From Bacillota bacterium (GTDB lineage Bacteria; Bacillota_I; Bacilli_A; RFN20; CAG-288), in NCBI GenBank assembly GCA_023398335.1, contig JAEWSJ010000021.1, forward strand, positions 1 to 18,428: 18,428 bases of DNA. Reading direction: 5' to 3'. This document shows, in pieces, positions 1 to 7,483 of this stretch; position 1 is the stretch's first letter, and every line of letters begins with the position of its first letter. Under the pieces are notes generated by a model. That model saw only the letters and a list, made by a program, of their open reading frames with translations. It was not told the origin of the DNA and ran no database searches. The translations under genes and the position numbers were made by a program.

Positions 1-353
1 CTACATTAATATTCTATCATAAAACGGCTGGAAAGTCAATAAAAAAAGAAAGACTTATATATAAATATATAAATCACTCAAAATAATTATTTATTTATTG
101 AAAAGTTCAGGCAAACTCGGGATGAAAAATAGTAAAAATATACACAAATATAACTTGCTATTACCTTCAAAGAGAGTAATATATAGCTTGATTAAATTGT
201 ATTAAAATTATGTGGGTAGGTGATATTTTTCTAATGTTACTACTTAATTAACAATGTTACAAAAGAATTAACAGGTAATACTTTTAATCTATGATAAAAT
301 AAAAGTAGAAAAAAACTGCATTATTTTTCTTCTAATTTTTCCAAAGAAAGGAT
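1..353. other. AT-rich intergenic region, no gene seen
   Basis: No reading frame here has a ribosome binding site or recognisable product. The only interpretable element is the promoter at 268-295 for the XRE-type regulator. The rest is AT-rich sequence with short A and T runs and no clear hairpin or repeat. Confidence 0.6.
268..295 (+). promoter_or_regulatory. Putative sigma-A promoter for the XRE regulator
   Basis: TTAACA at 268-273 and TATGAT at 290-295 are separated by 16 bp, each one mismatch or so from consensus. Transcription would start near 302 and give a leader of about 60 nt before the gene at 363. Confidence 0.5.
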
Positions 354-362
354 TTGGCAAAG

Positions 363-971
363 ATGAATTTTCCAGACAAATTAAAAAAATTACGTAAGGA
401 AAAAGGACTAACACAAGAAGAGTTGGCATCGAAAATTTTTGTGTCAAGAAGTTTAATTGCAAGATATGAAAATGGGAGCGTTATGCCATCTAAAGAAAAC
501 CTAGAAAAATTATCTTTAGTTTTTAATTTAAAAATCTCTGATTTCATAGATGAAGAGGCTGTTGTCGGTCTAGCACTAGTTCAAAATAAGACTGCTCTAA
601 TTATGAAAAAGTTTTTCCTTTCGCTAATAATTGCAATTGATGGATTTTTTATCATTATATCATTACTTCCTATCTTTAGAATTAAAATATATTACTTTGA
701 AGGTAGTTCTACTCCAAATTTAGAAACAAATTTTTTTAGTTTTATTCAAATTTCACTATTGCATAGTAATCCAATAGTTTTAATTACACTTATTGTTTGC
801 TTCATAAATATTTTTATTAGCATTATTTGTTTGGTCAAACAAAACTTCAAACATCGTATTTGGGTGAAAATGATAACTTATGTATTATTTGTCATAAATC
901 TATTTTTAATATTCTTTTCTATAGTTTTTTCTGTTATCTATTTGAATAGTAATATCTACGATTATCAATAA
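363..971 (+). CDS. XRE-family transcriptional regulator with C-terminal membrane segments
   Basis: The 202-residue protein begins with a Cro/CI-type helix-turn-helix (about residues 5-60: KLRKEKGLTQEELASKI, SRSLIARYENG). The rest holds three to four hydrophobic segments (about 78-105, 127-155, 165-192), so a DNA-binding head appears tethered to the membrane. Proteins of this plan often sense envelope or metabolite signals or serve as anti-repressor-like regulators; the ligand is not visible here. I chose ATG at 363 because AAGGA at 348-352 lies 10 nt upstream. The TTG at 354 in the same frame is too close to that site. It stops with TAA 35 nt before a broken gene at 1007, which may once have been its partner. 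Family assignment is firm for the HTH; the regulatory target is unknown. Confidence 0.85.
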   Translation: MNFPDKLKKLRKEKGLTQEELASKIFVSRSLIARYENGSVMPSKENLEKLSLVFNLKISDFIDEEAVVGLALVQNKTALIMKKFFLSLIIAIDGFFIIISLLPIFRIKIYYFEGSSTPNLETNFFSFIQISLLHSNPIVLITLIVCFINIFISIICLVKQNFKHRIWVKMITYVLFVINLFLIFFSIVFSVIYLNSNIYDYQ

Positions 972-1006
972 TATTCATTTAAAATTTTGAAAGAAGAAAA
1001 ATAAAA

Positions 1007-1285
1007 GTGAATGGGATTTTATTAGGGTTAAATTCTATTGCTGCAATTTTAGGATATAACAGATTAGGATACTATGATTTTAATCAACAAGATTTAATCA
1101 AAATTGCGAATTTTACTAATCATGAAGTGGTAACCATTGATAACAAATCAAGCTTGTCCAGTGAAATTAGATCATATGATTTATATACTGTTGAAGGATA
1201 AAACAGATATGTTTGTATTGAATTCTCTGATTCATATGTTATTTATGATAAAAAAGAAAATTCAGTGGATGAATTTAATTATTAA
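1007..1285 (+). pseudogene. Small gene interrupted by an in-frame TAA
   Basis: A GTG-started frame (GTG 1007) runs for 64 codons to TAA at 1199-1201. The same frame then continues open for 27 more codons to TAA at 1283-1285. The downstream part (NRYVCIEFSDSYVIYDKKEN) has the same alternating beta-strand character as the end of the first part (SEIRSYDLYTVEG), so the two look like one roughly 92-codon protein split by a nonsense codon. No good Shine-Dalgarno precedes the GTG; the sequence there is only purine-rich (GAAAGAAGAAAAA). I do not recognise the family. It lies directly after the membrane-linked XRE regulator and could be a degraded partner. An alternative is two unrelated short open stretches. 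Confidence 0.45.
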
Positions 1286-1484
1286 TTAAGTCCATATAAT
1301 CAAACTGTCGATTTGCTCTGTCTCTATGTCGAAGATTCAAACTAGATTAACATTAGTAAATAGAGAATTATTAGAATCTTGCTAAAAAGTGTATATACAT
1401 ATGTTAAACTGATGTTGTAAGATTCATTAGATAGTTTGAAATATTTTTTTGTGTTTCACATCTTATTTATAGGAGGACTGGGTA
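1286..1484. other. Intergenic region with short inverted repeat
   Basis: The stretch holds an AAGATTC/GAATCTT inverted repeat (arms 1332-1338 and 1374-1380) with a third AAGATTC-like copy near 1429. No convincing -35/-10 pair stands out, although TTGCTA at 1379-1384 followed by TATGTT at 1400-1405 is a weak possibility. It ends in the strong AGGAGG ribosome binding site (1471-1476) of the lipoprotein gene. Confidence 0.4.
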
Positions 1485-3137
1485 ATGAAAAAAAACTTTT
1501 GCTATATATTCTTCTTATTGATTTCAATGTGTCTTTATTGTTCTTGTTCAGGTGTTTATACAAATCAAAGTGAAAAAGTAAGCTTTAATAATTCGAAGAA
1601 TGGAGTGGATGCATTCTATTCATTGCTTGAAAATAAAGAAGACGGACACATTAATGTCTTAAATAAAGAATCGTGCTATAATATCACCACGGATAATCTA
1701 AAATCATTAAATATAAAAATCTTTAAATTTAAGGATGAATGTGACACCTACTTACAATATGGACAAAATATTTATAGATTTGGCGCATCATTTGGCGGCT
1801 ATGGATTTATCAACGGTGTTACCTGCGATATTGATAATAATGGCGTTGCCGATATTATTTTTACTTATTCTTTTGGCTCAGGAGTTCATCGAAGCGTGGT
1901 TTCTTTGTTTAACATGACTACTTTTAAAATGATGGATTTATTTTCAACCTTTGATTCAACTAATCAATCTATGGGAGATTTAGTATTAGAAAAGAAAGTT
2001 AAGAATGAAAAAGCCATATATAATGCCTATTCAGCAGAAATTGGCTTTACTGATTTTTTTCTTGCGGGATCCTTTATTGAAAAAGAGTTATATAAATCTT
2101 TTGATATAGAGGATTATGCATCGAATGAATATTACGATGTTATTGTAGGAAGTGATTCAAATGATCAAGAGAATAATTTTGAAATAAAAGTTTCTAATTT
2201 TAATAATAACCAGACATTTACTAAACCTGATACTTATCCTTTAACTTTAAATGTTTGTAATCCGATTTATTTGCATTTAATACTACAAAAAAATGATTGG
2301 ATATATGGTCAAGATAATCTGAATTCAGTTAATATTAGTTATGATGATAAGTTTTTTGATGTTTTATATTTTTCTAGCAATGATGCTTCAAGAAGTATAA
2401 CTTATCTAGTCTATCCGATGGAAAAATTTTCTAATAAAGAAATTACTGTTTCTTACAAAAATGACATTTATAAATTGAATGTAAATAGTATTGATTTTGA
2501 TTTTTACAACACCAAAATTGTTAAAGATGATTTAGATGGTAAATTTAAAGAGTTCAAAGAAATGGTTGATTCTATAAAATTCCATGAATATACCTCTCCT
2601 TATCCTGGACTTGATAGTTATGGAGGAAGTGACTATTGGAAGGAATATAGTTATACTTACGAGTTTAATGAACAATATGATTTAGATTATTTAGATTATT
2701 TAAAAGATTCAGTTTATTATCCTTCGAAAATGGATTTAGCATTTGAAAATATCGGTAGTCGCACGGCATCAATGACCTTTAACGATCAAAAGATAGTTGA
2801 AGCAAATACAGATAGAGCGTTAATGGGACTTTTTAGTGTTGGCTATGGGGTCATTGATCCGGGGTGTACCAAGCCAACAAATCCCCTTGATTATATAGCA
2901 TTTAAAGCGGTGCCAAAAAATTATCCATCAACAAATAGCCACACCAAAAAAACTATCGATTTATATCTACATCAAACTTATTATCTTTTGAGCAATTTAT
3001 ATCCAGAGCAATATCTTAATTATCAAGTTGGTGATTTATCAATTCAAATTATACAAATAGGTGATTCTTTACAGGGATATTTTGCAGATGAGAATTATGT
3101 TTATATGCTTGACTGTAGTTATGTTTTTTCAAGATAG
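1485..3137 (+). CDS. Large predicted lipoprotein of unknown function
   Basis: The 550-residue product starts with a lysine-rich N-terminus and a hydrophobic stretch (residues 5-19), then a Cys-rich region ending YCSC-SG. Cys21 is a plausible lipidation site, though Tyr at -3 is unusual for a lipobox. The mature part is rich in Asn, Asp, Tyr and Ser. One segment (about residues 105-135, DIDNNGVADIIFTYSFGSG) resembles the Asp-rich turn of FG-GAP/VCBS-type surface repeats. A Tyr/Gly-rich segment and a C-terminal alpha/beta region follow. A near-perfect AGGAGG 8 nt before ATG 1485 indicates efficient translation. It ends in TAG with no clear terminator after it. No catalytic motif was recognised. 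Its neighbours (XRE-membrane regulator, pseudogenes) suggest an accessory, strain-variable segment. Confidence 0.7.
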   Translation: MKKNFCYIFFLLISMCLYCSCSGVYTNQSEKVSFNNSKNGVDAFYSLLENKEDGHINVLNKESCYNITTDNLKSLNIKIFKFKDECDTYLQYGQNIYRFGASFGGYGFINGVTCDIDNNGVADIIFTYSFGSGVHRSVVSLFNMTTFKMMDLFSTFDSTNQSMGDLVLEKKVKNEKAIYNAYSAEIGFTDFFLAGSFIEKELYKSFDIEDYASNEYYDVIVGSDSNDQENNFEIKVSNFNNNQTFTKPDTYPLTLNVCNPIYLHLILQKNDWIYGQDNLNSVNISYDDKFFDVLYFSSNDASRSITYLVYPMEKFSNKEITVSYKNDIYKLNVNSIDFDFYNTKIVKDDLDGKFKEFKEMVDSIKFHEYTSPYPGLDSYGGSDYWKEYSYTYEFNEQYDLDYLDYLKDSVYYPSKMDLAFENIGSRTASMTFNDQKIVEANTDRALMGLFSVGYGVIDPGCTKPTNPLDYIAFKAVPKNYPSTNSHTKKTIDLYLHQTYYLLSNLYPEQYLNYQVGDLSIQIIQIGDSLQGYFADENYVYMLDCSYVFSR

Positions 3138-3441
3138 AAAAGTTTTTTTTATAAAATTAACAAGGAAGTAAATTTAAAAGAGATATAAGGGTGTTAAAAT
3201 TGTAACCTAAATGATAATTGAAACAAAATAATTAAAGGTTTAATATTATTCTAATTTGTATTCTCAACTCGTTTTAGGATTTAGCCCCACAATTTTTTAG
3301 GATTAGATATTTTTTCAAAAAGTTATATATTATATAAATATAATCGTTAATCTAAATTGATAACGCAACATAGTATTGCATTTTAAAAGTATTCCCATTT
3401 CAACTAAAATATCGTGGGTTAATAACGCTTTTAAAGAATAA
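3138..3441. other. Gene-free AT-rich region
   Basis: About 300 bases with no supportable gene. It contains an inverted repeat with arms GCATTTTA (3378-3385) and TAAAATGC (3439-3446). The second arm ends exactly where the open frame of the antiporter remnant begins. The lost 5' half of that antiporter gene is not recognisable here. Confidence 0.5.
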
Positions 3442-4041
3442 AATGCACCCAATGAAATAGACACTGATAAAAAAGTGTACATAGTCGTCGTGTTTTGTTT
3501 TGCCTATGTACTTTTAGAATCATATATTTCACAATGGGTTGGTTTTTCAAGTCTACTAGTTACAATAACTATAGGAATCGTCATATTAGCAAAAAGGAAA
3601 CCACAAGTCAAAAGACTAGCACAAAAATGTGATCGTTTATGGTCATTTTCAGAGATTTTTCTTTTTGTACTTGTTGGAGCCCCACTTAATATTAATGCCG
3701 TCAGTGGAATTTTACTTCCTTCATTATTTTTAATAATAATAGGACTAATATTTAGATTGCTTGGAACTTTTGTCTGTACTATAAAAACTAAACAAACGTT
3801 TAAAGAACGAGTCTTTGTCTCTCTCTCCTACATTCCTAAAGCCACTGTTCAAGCTACAATCGATGGTTCACTTCTAGACTTAGGAAACAAATTAGGAAAT
3901 ATAACAATACAAAATGCTTGAATGATTGTACTTGCAGCTTCGATTATTTCAATTCTTTTAACAGCACATCTTAGAGCTTTTGCGATAGATCTTTCAGTAA
4001 ATAAACTAACATTAAAAGGAAATAATGATACAGCCGAATAG
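3442..4041 (+). pseudogene. Remnant of a CPA1/NhaP-type cation:proton antiporter (C-terminal half)
   Basis: An open frame from 3442 (preceded by TAA) encodes the last transmembrane helices of a Na+/H+ or K+/H+ antiporter. The features are a conserved FSEIFLFVLVGAPLNI segment, an IPKATVQATIDG segment (family pattern PKATVQAAIGG) and, near the end, a LLTAHLRAFAIDL stretch (family pattern TAPLGAFAIDL). The family is normally near 400 residues; here about 200 remain and the N-terminal half is missing. The frame is broken by TGA at 3919-3921 and then continues unbroken in the same frame to TAG at 4039-4041. No ribosome binding site precedes the first possible start (GTG 3475). Truncation plus a nonsense codon make a dead gene the simplest reading. 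Reading TGA as Trp would restore the C-terminus but not the missing half. Confidence 0.75.
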
Positions 4042-4080
4042 ATTATGAATGATTTTTTTAAAATAATATTTAACAAATAT

Positions 4081-4109
4081 TTGACAAACTAACGAGCGTT
4101 AGATATAAT
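4081..4109 (+). promoter_or_regulatory. Consensus sigma-A promoter of the TetR-ABC operon
   Basis: TTGACA at 4081-4086 and TATAAT at 4104-4109 are perfect hexamers with the optimal 17-bp spacer. Operator 1 fills the spacer, so repressor binding would directly exclude RNA polymerase. Confidence 0.88.
4089..4102. promoter_or_regulatory. TetR-type operator 1
   Basis: CTAACG-AG-CGTTAG is a perfect 6-bp-arm palindrome placed between the -35 and -10 hexamers. The same half-sites occur again at 4122-4135. It lies just upstream of a TetR-family gene, which fits autorepression. Confidence 0.85.
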
Positions 4110-4121
4110 CGATTCATTACG

Positions 4122-4135
4122 CTAACGAACGTTAG
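4122..4135. promoter_or_regulatory. TetR-type operator 2
   Basis: CTAACG-AA-CGTTAG repeats the half-sites of operator 1 with only one centre base changed. It lies just after the expected transcription start. The two centres are 33 bp apart, about three helical turns, so two repressor dimers could sit on the same DNA face. Confidence 0.85.
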
Positions 4136-4159
4136 TGTAATTCTTAAGGAGATATATAA

Positions 4160-4762
4160 GTGAACACAAAAGAAAAAATACTAGAAGCCTCATTAAATTT
4201 GTTTTCCAAAAAAGGATATGACGGAGTTGGAATTGATGAAATTGCTACTGAAGTTGGAATAAAAGGTCCTTCAATATACCGTTATTTCAAAAGTAAGGAT
4301 GAAATACTAAATTCAGTTATCGAAATGGTTGATCAAGAATATATCACCAATGTCGAACATTATTCTTCAAATAAAGAATTTAATATTACTTCACTAGATG
4401 AATTTAAAAAAAATTCAATGAAATACATCGATTATACTCTTCATAACGAAAGAATAATTAAAGCAAGAAAATTAATAGTGATTGAGCAGTTTCGTAATAA
4501 AAAAATCAGCGATATTGCTACAAAACACTTTATTACTTTACCATCTAAGATTTATGAAGATATATTTACTTGTCTAATTAATCAAAACTTAATTGTAAAT
4601 GATAATCATAAGAACTTAGCTTTTGAGTTTGCAACACCTATTTCAATGCTCATTCAAACATGTGATAGAGAACCAGAACAGGAAAAAGATATCATAACAA
4701 TGATAATTAATCATATCGACTATTTTATTAAAATACACAAGGTAAAAAAACAAGGAGAATAA
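4160..4762 (+). CDS. TetR/AcrR-family transcriptional repressor
   Basis: The 200-residue protein has the standard N-terminal TetR helix-turn-helix (about residues 5-50: KILEASLNLFSKKGYDGVGI, IKGPSIYRYFKSKDEIL). An all-helical C-terminal ligand-binding and dimerisation domain follows, variable as usual for the family. GTG at 4160 is supported by AAGGAG at 4146-4151, 8 nt upstream. The gene is first in an operon with an ABC exporter 3 nt downstream and follows two matching palindromic operators. It is therefore very likely an autorepressor that opens the export operon when it binds a toxic ligand. The ligand cannot be read from the sequence. Confidence 0.93.
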   Translation: MNTKEKILEASLNLFSKKGYDGVGIDEIATEVGIKGPSIYRYFKSKDEILNSVIEMVDQEYITNVEHYSSNKEFNITSLDEFKKNSMKYIDYTLHNERIIKARKLIVIEQFRNKKISDIATKHFITLPSKIYEDIFTCLINQNLIVNDNHKNLAFEFATPISMLIQTCDREPEQEKDIITMIINHIDYFIKIHKVKKQGE

Positions 4763-4765
4763 AAT

Positions 4766-5671
4766 ATGGAAGAAATAATTAAAATTAGTAATCTCTCTAA
4801 ATCATTTAAAGATGTTAAAGCGGTGAAGGACTTGTCATTCAGAGTAAAAAGAGGCGAATTCTTTGCCTTTTTAGGAGTAAACGGAGCTGGAAAATCTACA
4901 ACCATTTCAATTATGTGTGGCGAACTTGCTAGAGATAGCGGAGAAGTTGTAATAGATGGTAAAAACATCGATACTGACATGAACAAGATTAGACAAAACA
5001 TCGGAGTAGTTTATCAAAATAATGTTTTAGACAAAGTCTTAACCGTTTATCAAAATCTTAAAAACCGTGCTGCCTTATACGGAATCAGCGGTAAAGCATT
5101 TAAAAATAAATATGATGAACTTGCTCACGAGTTGGACTTTGAGGACTTAAGAAATCGTACTTATGGTAAATTATCCGGTGGTCAAAAGAGAAGAATAGAT
5201 ATAGCAAGAGCAATACTACACGACCCACAAATTCTTATCTTGGATGAGCCTACTACTGGCTTAGACCCACAAACTAGAAAATTAGTTTGGAAAGTAATTG
5301 ATGGATTAAGAAAGAAGCAAAACTTAACTGTTTTTTTAACCACACATTACATGGAGGAAGTTTGCGATGCGGATTACGTTGTAATACTAAATAGTGGCTC
5401 AGTTGTCGCAGAAGGTACACCATTAGATTTGAAGAATAAATACACAGGTGATTACATCACGTTATACAATGTTAAAAAAACCGAAGTTGAAAAACTAAAT
5501 CGTAAAATTCAAAATGTTCCAAATGGTTATCGTATTGAAGTTAAAAATACCGCAGAAGCTACAAAACTAATTCTAGAAAATCCAGATTTATTTAATGATT
5601 ATGAAATCATCAAAGGTAAAATGGACGATGTATTTTTAAATGCTACTGGCATTACTTTGAAAGGAGAATAA
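4766..5671 (+). CDS. ABC-2-type exporter, ATP-binding subunit
   Basis: A 301-residue nucleotide-binding subunit with all motifs: Walker A GVNGAGKST (residues 37-45), Q-loop Gln84, signature LSGGQ (136-140), Walker B ILILDEP (about 156-162), D-loop GLDPQT and switch His194. The roughly 75-residue C-terminal extension is typical of DrrA-like drug or antibiotic exporters. It would power the membrane partner encoded immediately downstream (1-nt gap). Translation starts at ATG 4766 behind AAGGAG at 4752-4757. It is co-transcribed with the TetR gene under the double operator, which supports inducible efflux of a toxic compound. The substrate is unknown. Confidence 0.94.
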   Translation: MEEIIKISNLSKSFKDVKAVKDLSFRVKRGEFFAFLGVNGAGKSTTISIMCGELARDSGEVVIDGKNIDTDMNKIRQNIGVVYQNNVLDKVLTVYQNLKNRAALYGISGKAFKNKYDELAHELDFEDLRNRTYGKLSGGQKRRIDIARAILHDPQILILDEPTTGLDPQTRKLVWKVIDGLRKKQNLTVFLTTHYMEEVCDADYVVILNSGSVVAEGTPLDLKNKYTGDYITLYNVKKTEVEKLNRKIQNVPNGYRIEVKNTAEATKLILENPDLFNDYEIIKGKMDDVFLNATGITLKGE

Positions 5672-5672
5672 T

Positions 5673-6569
5673 ATGAAATTACATGCTTTAGTTATAAGAA
5701 ATATCAGATTGTTTTTTAAAGACAAAGGAATGGTTATTTCTTCTTTAATTACTCCGTTGATCTTAATTTTACTCTATGTTACTTTCTTAAAAAATGTCTA
5801 TGTTGATTCATTTAATGCTGCAATAAAAACCGCAGGTGTTACTTTAGAAGATACCTATATCAATGGTTTTGTCTATGGTTGGCTCTTTTCTTCTTTAGTT
5901 GCTGTAAGCGGTGTTACTGTTTCCTTCTGCTCTAACTTATTAATGGTTCAAGATAAAGTAACTGGTTCGATACATGATTTAAGAATTGCTACAGTTAGCA
6001 AAGCCAAAATATCCTTTGCGTATTATATTGCTAGTATGACTGAAACAATGCTAATCGTATTGTTTGAAATACTTGTTGGCTTTATCATTATGGGTGTATC
6101 TGGATGGTATTTAAGTGTAGTAGATGTCTTAGGAATATTATTTGGTTCATTTTTATTAGTTAATTTTGGTACCGCATTATCATCAATCATCCATTATTTC
6201 CTTACTACCCAAGGTCAAATGTCTGCTGTTGGTACTTTAGTATCAACAGTGTATGGTTTTATTTGTGGCGCTTATATGCCAATCAGTCAATTTGGTAGTG
6301 GACTACAAAAAGTACTTAGTTTCTTACCTGGAACATATGCTACTGCGTTAATTAGAAATCATTATGAAGAAGGAATATTAAAAGCATTGGTTAACGAATG
6401 TCATTTTCCACAAGAAATAGTTAACACTATGGCTCAAAACTTTGATATTAATCTTTTCTTCTTCGATAATAAGGTATCTCTTCTTTCTTGTTATCTAGTT
6501 TTAGGTGGCTCTATAGTTTTGTTCCTTGGCGTATATATTGCTTTGAATTTAAGAAAGAAAGCAAAATAA
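5673..6569 (+). CDS. ABC-2-type exporter, permease subunit
   Basis: This 298-residue protein has an N-terminal cytoplasmic segment and about six transmembrane helices (about 20-40, 65-85, 110-135, 145-170, 180-200, 270-292). A conserved-looking segment (TVYGFICGAYMPISQFGSG) resembles the G-Y-P region of the ABC2_membrane family (DrrB, YadH, NodJ). It probably dimerises and binds two copies of the upstream ATPase to form an exporter. ATG 5673 follows AAGGAG at 5661-5666 with a 6-nt gap, and the gene abuts the ATPase stop. Family assignment rests on topology, size and context. Confidence 0.88.
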   Translation: MKLHALVIRNIRLFFKDKGMVISSLITPLILILLYVTFLKNVYVDSFNAAIKTAGVTLEDTYINGFVYGWLFSSLVAVSGVTVSFCSNLLMVQDKVTGSIHDLRIATVSKAKISFAYYIASMTETMLIVLFEILVGFIIMGVSGWYLSVVDVLGILFGSFLLVNFGTALSSIIHYFLTTQGQMSAVGTLVSTVYGFICGAYMPISQFGSGLQKVLSFLPGTYATALIRNHYEEGILKALVNECHFPQEIVNTMAQNFDINLFFFDNKVSLLSCYLVLGGSIVLFLGVYIALNLRKKAK

Positions 6570-6603
6570 GATGATTAATTTGATATATAGAAAGGTGTTC
6601 AAA

Positions 6604-7056
6604 ATGAATTGGTTTAATTATATTGGTTTAACGATAATTATCATTATCTTAATACCCAACTTCTTCTACATGATAAAGAATAAAAATTCCAATGTAGATT
6701 TATACAAAAACAAGTGCATTGAATTTTTCGAGCAAGTTGGCATATATAGTTTTTTCTTGTTAATGATATTTAATATTCCATATGCCTACTATGGCTTATG
6801 GTTTGACAATGCTTTATTAGTTTATATAGTAGTGAACTCGGTATTAGTATTCTTATACGTGTTGATTTGGATATTGTTTTGGAATAAACATCTGATCTTT
6901 AGAGCATATGCGTTATCAATTATTCCTTCCATTATTTTTGTTTTTTCTTCTATAATTCTAGCAAGTTATCCTTTGATTGCTGTTTCAGTTATTTTCGCTT
7001 ATTGCCATATATTCATAAGTCTTAAGAATGCGTATATTACAGTAAAAAATAAGTAA
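6604..7056 (+). CDS. Small polytopic membrane protein in the exporter operon
   Basis: A 150-residue, mostly hydrophobic protein with about four to five transmembrane helices (roughly residues 5-24, 42-62, 68-92, 99-120, 124-143) and a lysine/asparagine-rich loop after the first. I placed the start at ATG 6604 because AAAGGTG at 6591-6597 lies 6 nt upstream. An in-frame ATG at 6571, right after the permease stop, has no comparable site. No family was recognised. Its position in the TetR-ABC operon suggests an accessory of the exporter or a membrane-stress protein, but this is inference only. Confidence 0.75.
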   Translation: MNWFNYIGLTIIIIILIPNFFYMIKNKNSNVDLYKNKCIEFFEQVGIYSFFLLMIFNIPYAYYGLWFDNALLVYIVVNSVLVFLYVLIWILFWNKHLIFRAYALSIIPSIIFVFSSIILASYPLIAVSVIFAYCHIFISLKNAYITVKNK

Positions 7057-7060
7057 TATT

Positions 7061-7357
7061 ATGAAAGAACTCGTTCTGAATTTTTTACTAACAATTCCTA
7101 AAGAAAAAGTTGTAACATACAGCCAGATAGCGAAGTATTTAGGTAATAAAAATCTCTGCCGCGTAGTCGGTAATATTTTGCATTCAAATCCAGATGAAAA
7201 TAAATATCCTTGCTATAAAGTTGTTTCAATAACAGGAAAATTATCTACTAGTTTTGCTTTTGGCGGAATTAGCAATCAAAAAATCAAACTTGAAAATGAA
7301 GGAATAGAAGTAATTGATAACAAAGTTGATTTAGTCAAATATCAATATATTTTTTGA
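7061..7357 (+). CDS. MGMT-family DNA-binding domain protein (alkyltransferase-like)
   Basis: The 98-residue protein is the stand-alone C-terminal domain of O6-alkylguanine-DNA alkyltransferases. It has the winged-helix start (IPKEKVVTYSQIAKYLG), an Arg in the RVVG segment (residues 34-37, the arginine-finger position), and a PCYKVV motif with Cys51 where active enzymes have PCHRV. Cys is kept but His is replaced by Tyr, so methyl-acceptor activity is uncertain. Such small proteins may repair or merely flag alkylated bases. The usual N-terminal domain of Ada/Ogt is absent. No clear Shine-Dalgarno is seen, and the gene starts 4 nt after the preceding stop, so it may be translated by coupling. 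It is the only intact gene here ending in TGA. Placement in an exporter operon suggests defence against an alkylating toxin, which is inference. Confidence 0.85.
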   Translation: MKELVLNFLLTIPKEKVVTYSQIAKYLGNKNLCRVVGNILHSNPDENKYPCYKVVSITGKLSTSFAFGGISNQKIKLENEGIEVIDNKVDLVKYQYIF

Positions 7358-7381
7358 TTCTCGTTCTAATATAAAACTCAA

Positions 7382-7393
7382 GTGATTAATCAC
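7382..7393. promoter_or_regulatory. 12-bp perfect palindrome upstream of the rnj promoter
   Basis: GTGATTAATCAC is a perfect dyad six bases before the -35 hexamer of the RNase J promoter. It could be an operator for an activator or repressor, but no matching copy was seen elsewhere in the window. Confidence 0.35.
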
Positions 7394-7398
7394 ATCTA

Positions 7399-7426
7399 TT
7401 GCGATTTTCTAAAAATAATGTATAAT
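7399..7426 (+). promoter_or_regulatory. Putative sigma-A promoter for rnj-maf
   Basis: TTGCGA at 7399-7404 and a perfect TATAAT at 7421-7426, 16 bp apart. The predicted start near 7433 gives a leader of about 50 nt to the GTG at 7484. Confidence 0.65.
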
Positions 7427-7483
7427 TATAAAGAAAGAAGTTAAAAAATTTATTTGTAACTTAGAATAATAGGAGTTTATATT

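Noticed and set aside
1735..1917. 60-codon plus-strand open frame inside the lipoprotein gene
   Set aside because: It is an out-of-frame shadow with no ribosome binding site.
3919..3921. TGA read as tryptophan (Mycoplasma-type code 4) in the antiporter frame
   Set aside because: Intact genes use TGG for Trp and have no internal TGA. The antiporter is also truncated at its 5' end, so a nonsense codon in a dead gene is simpler.
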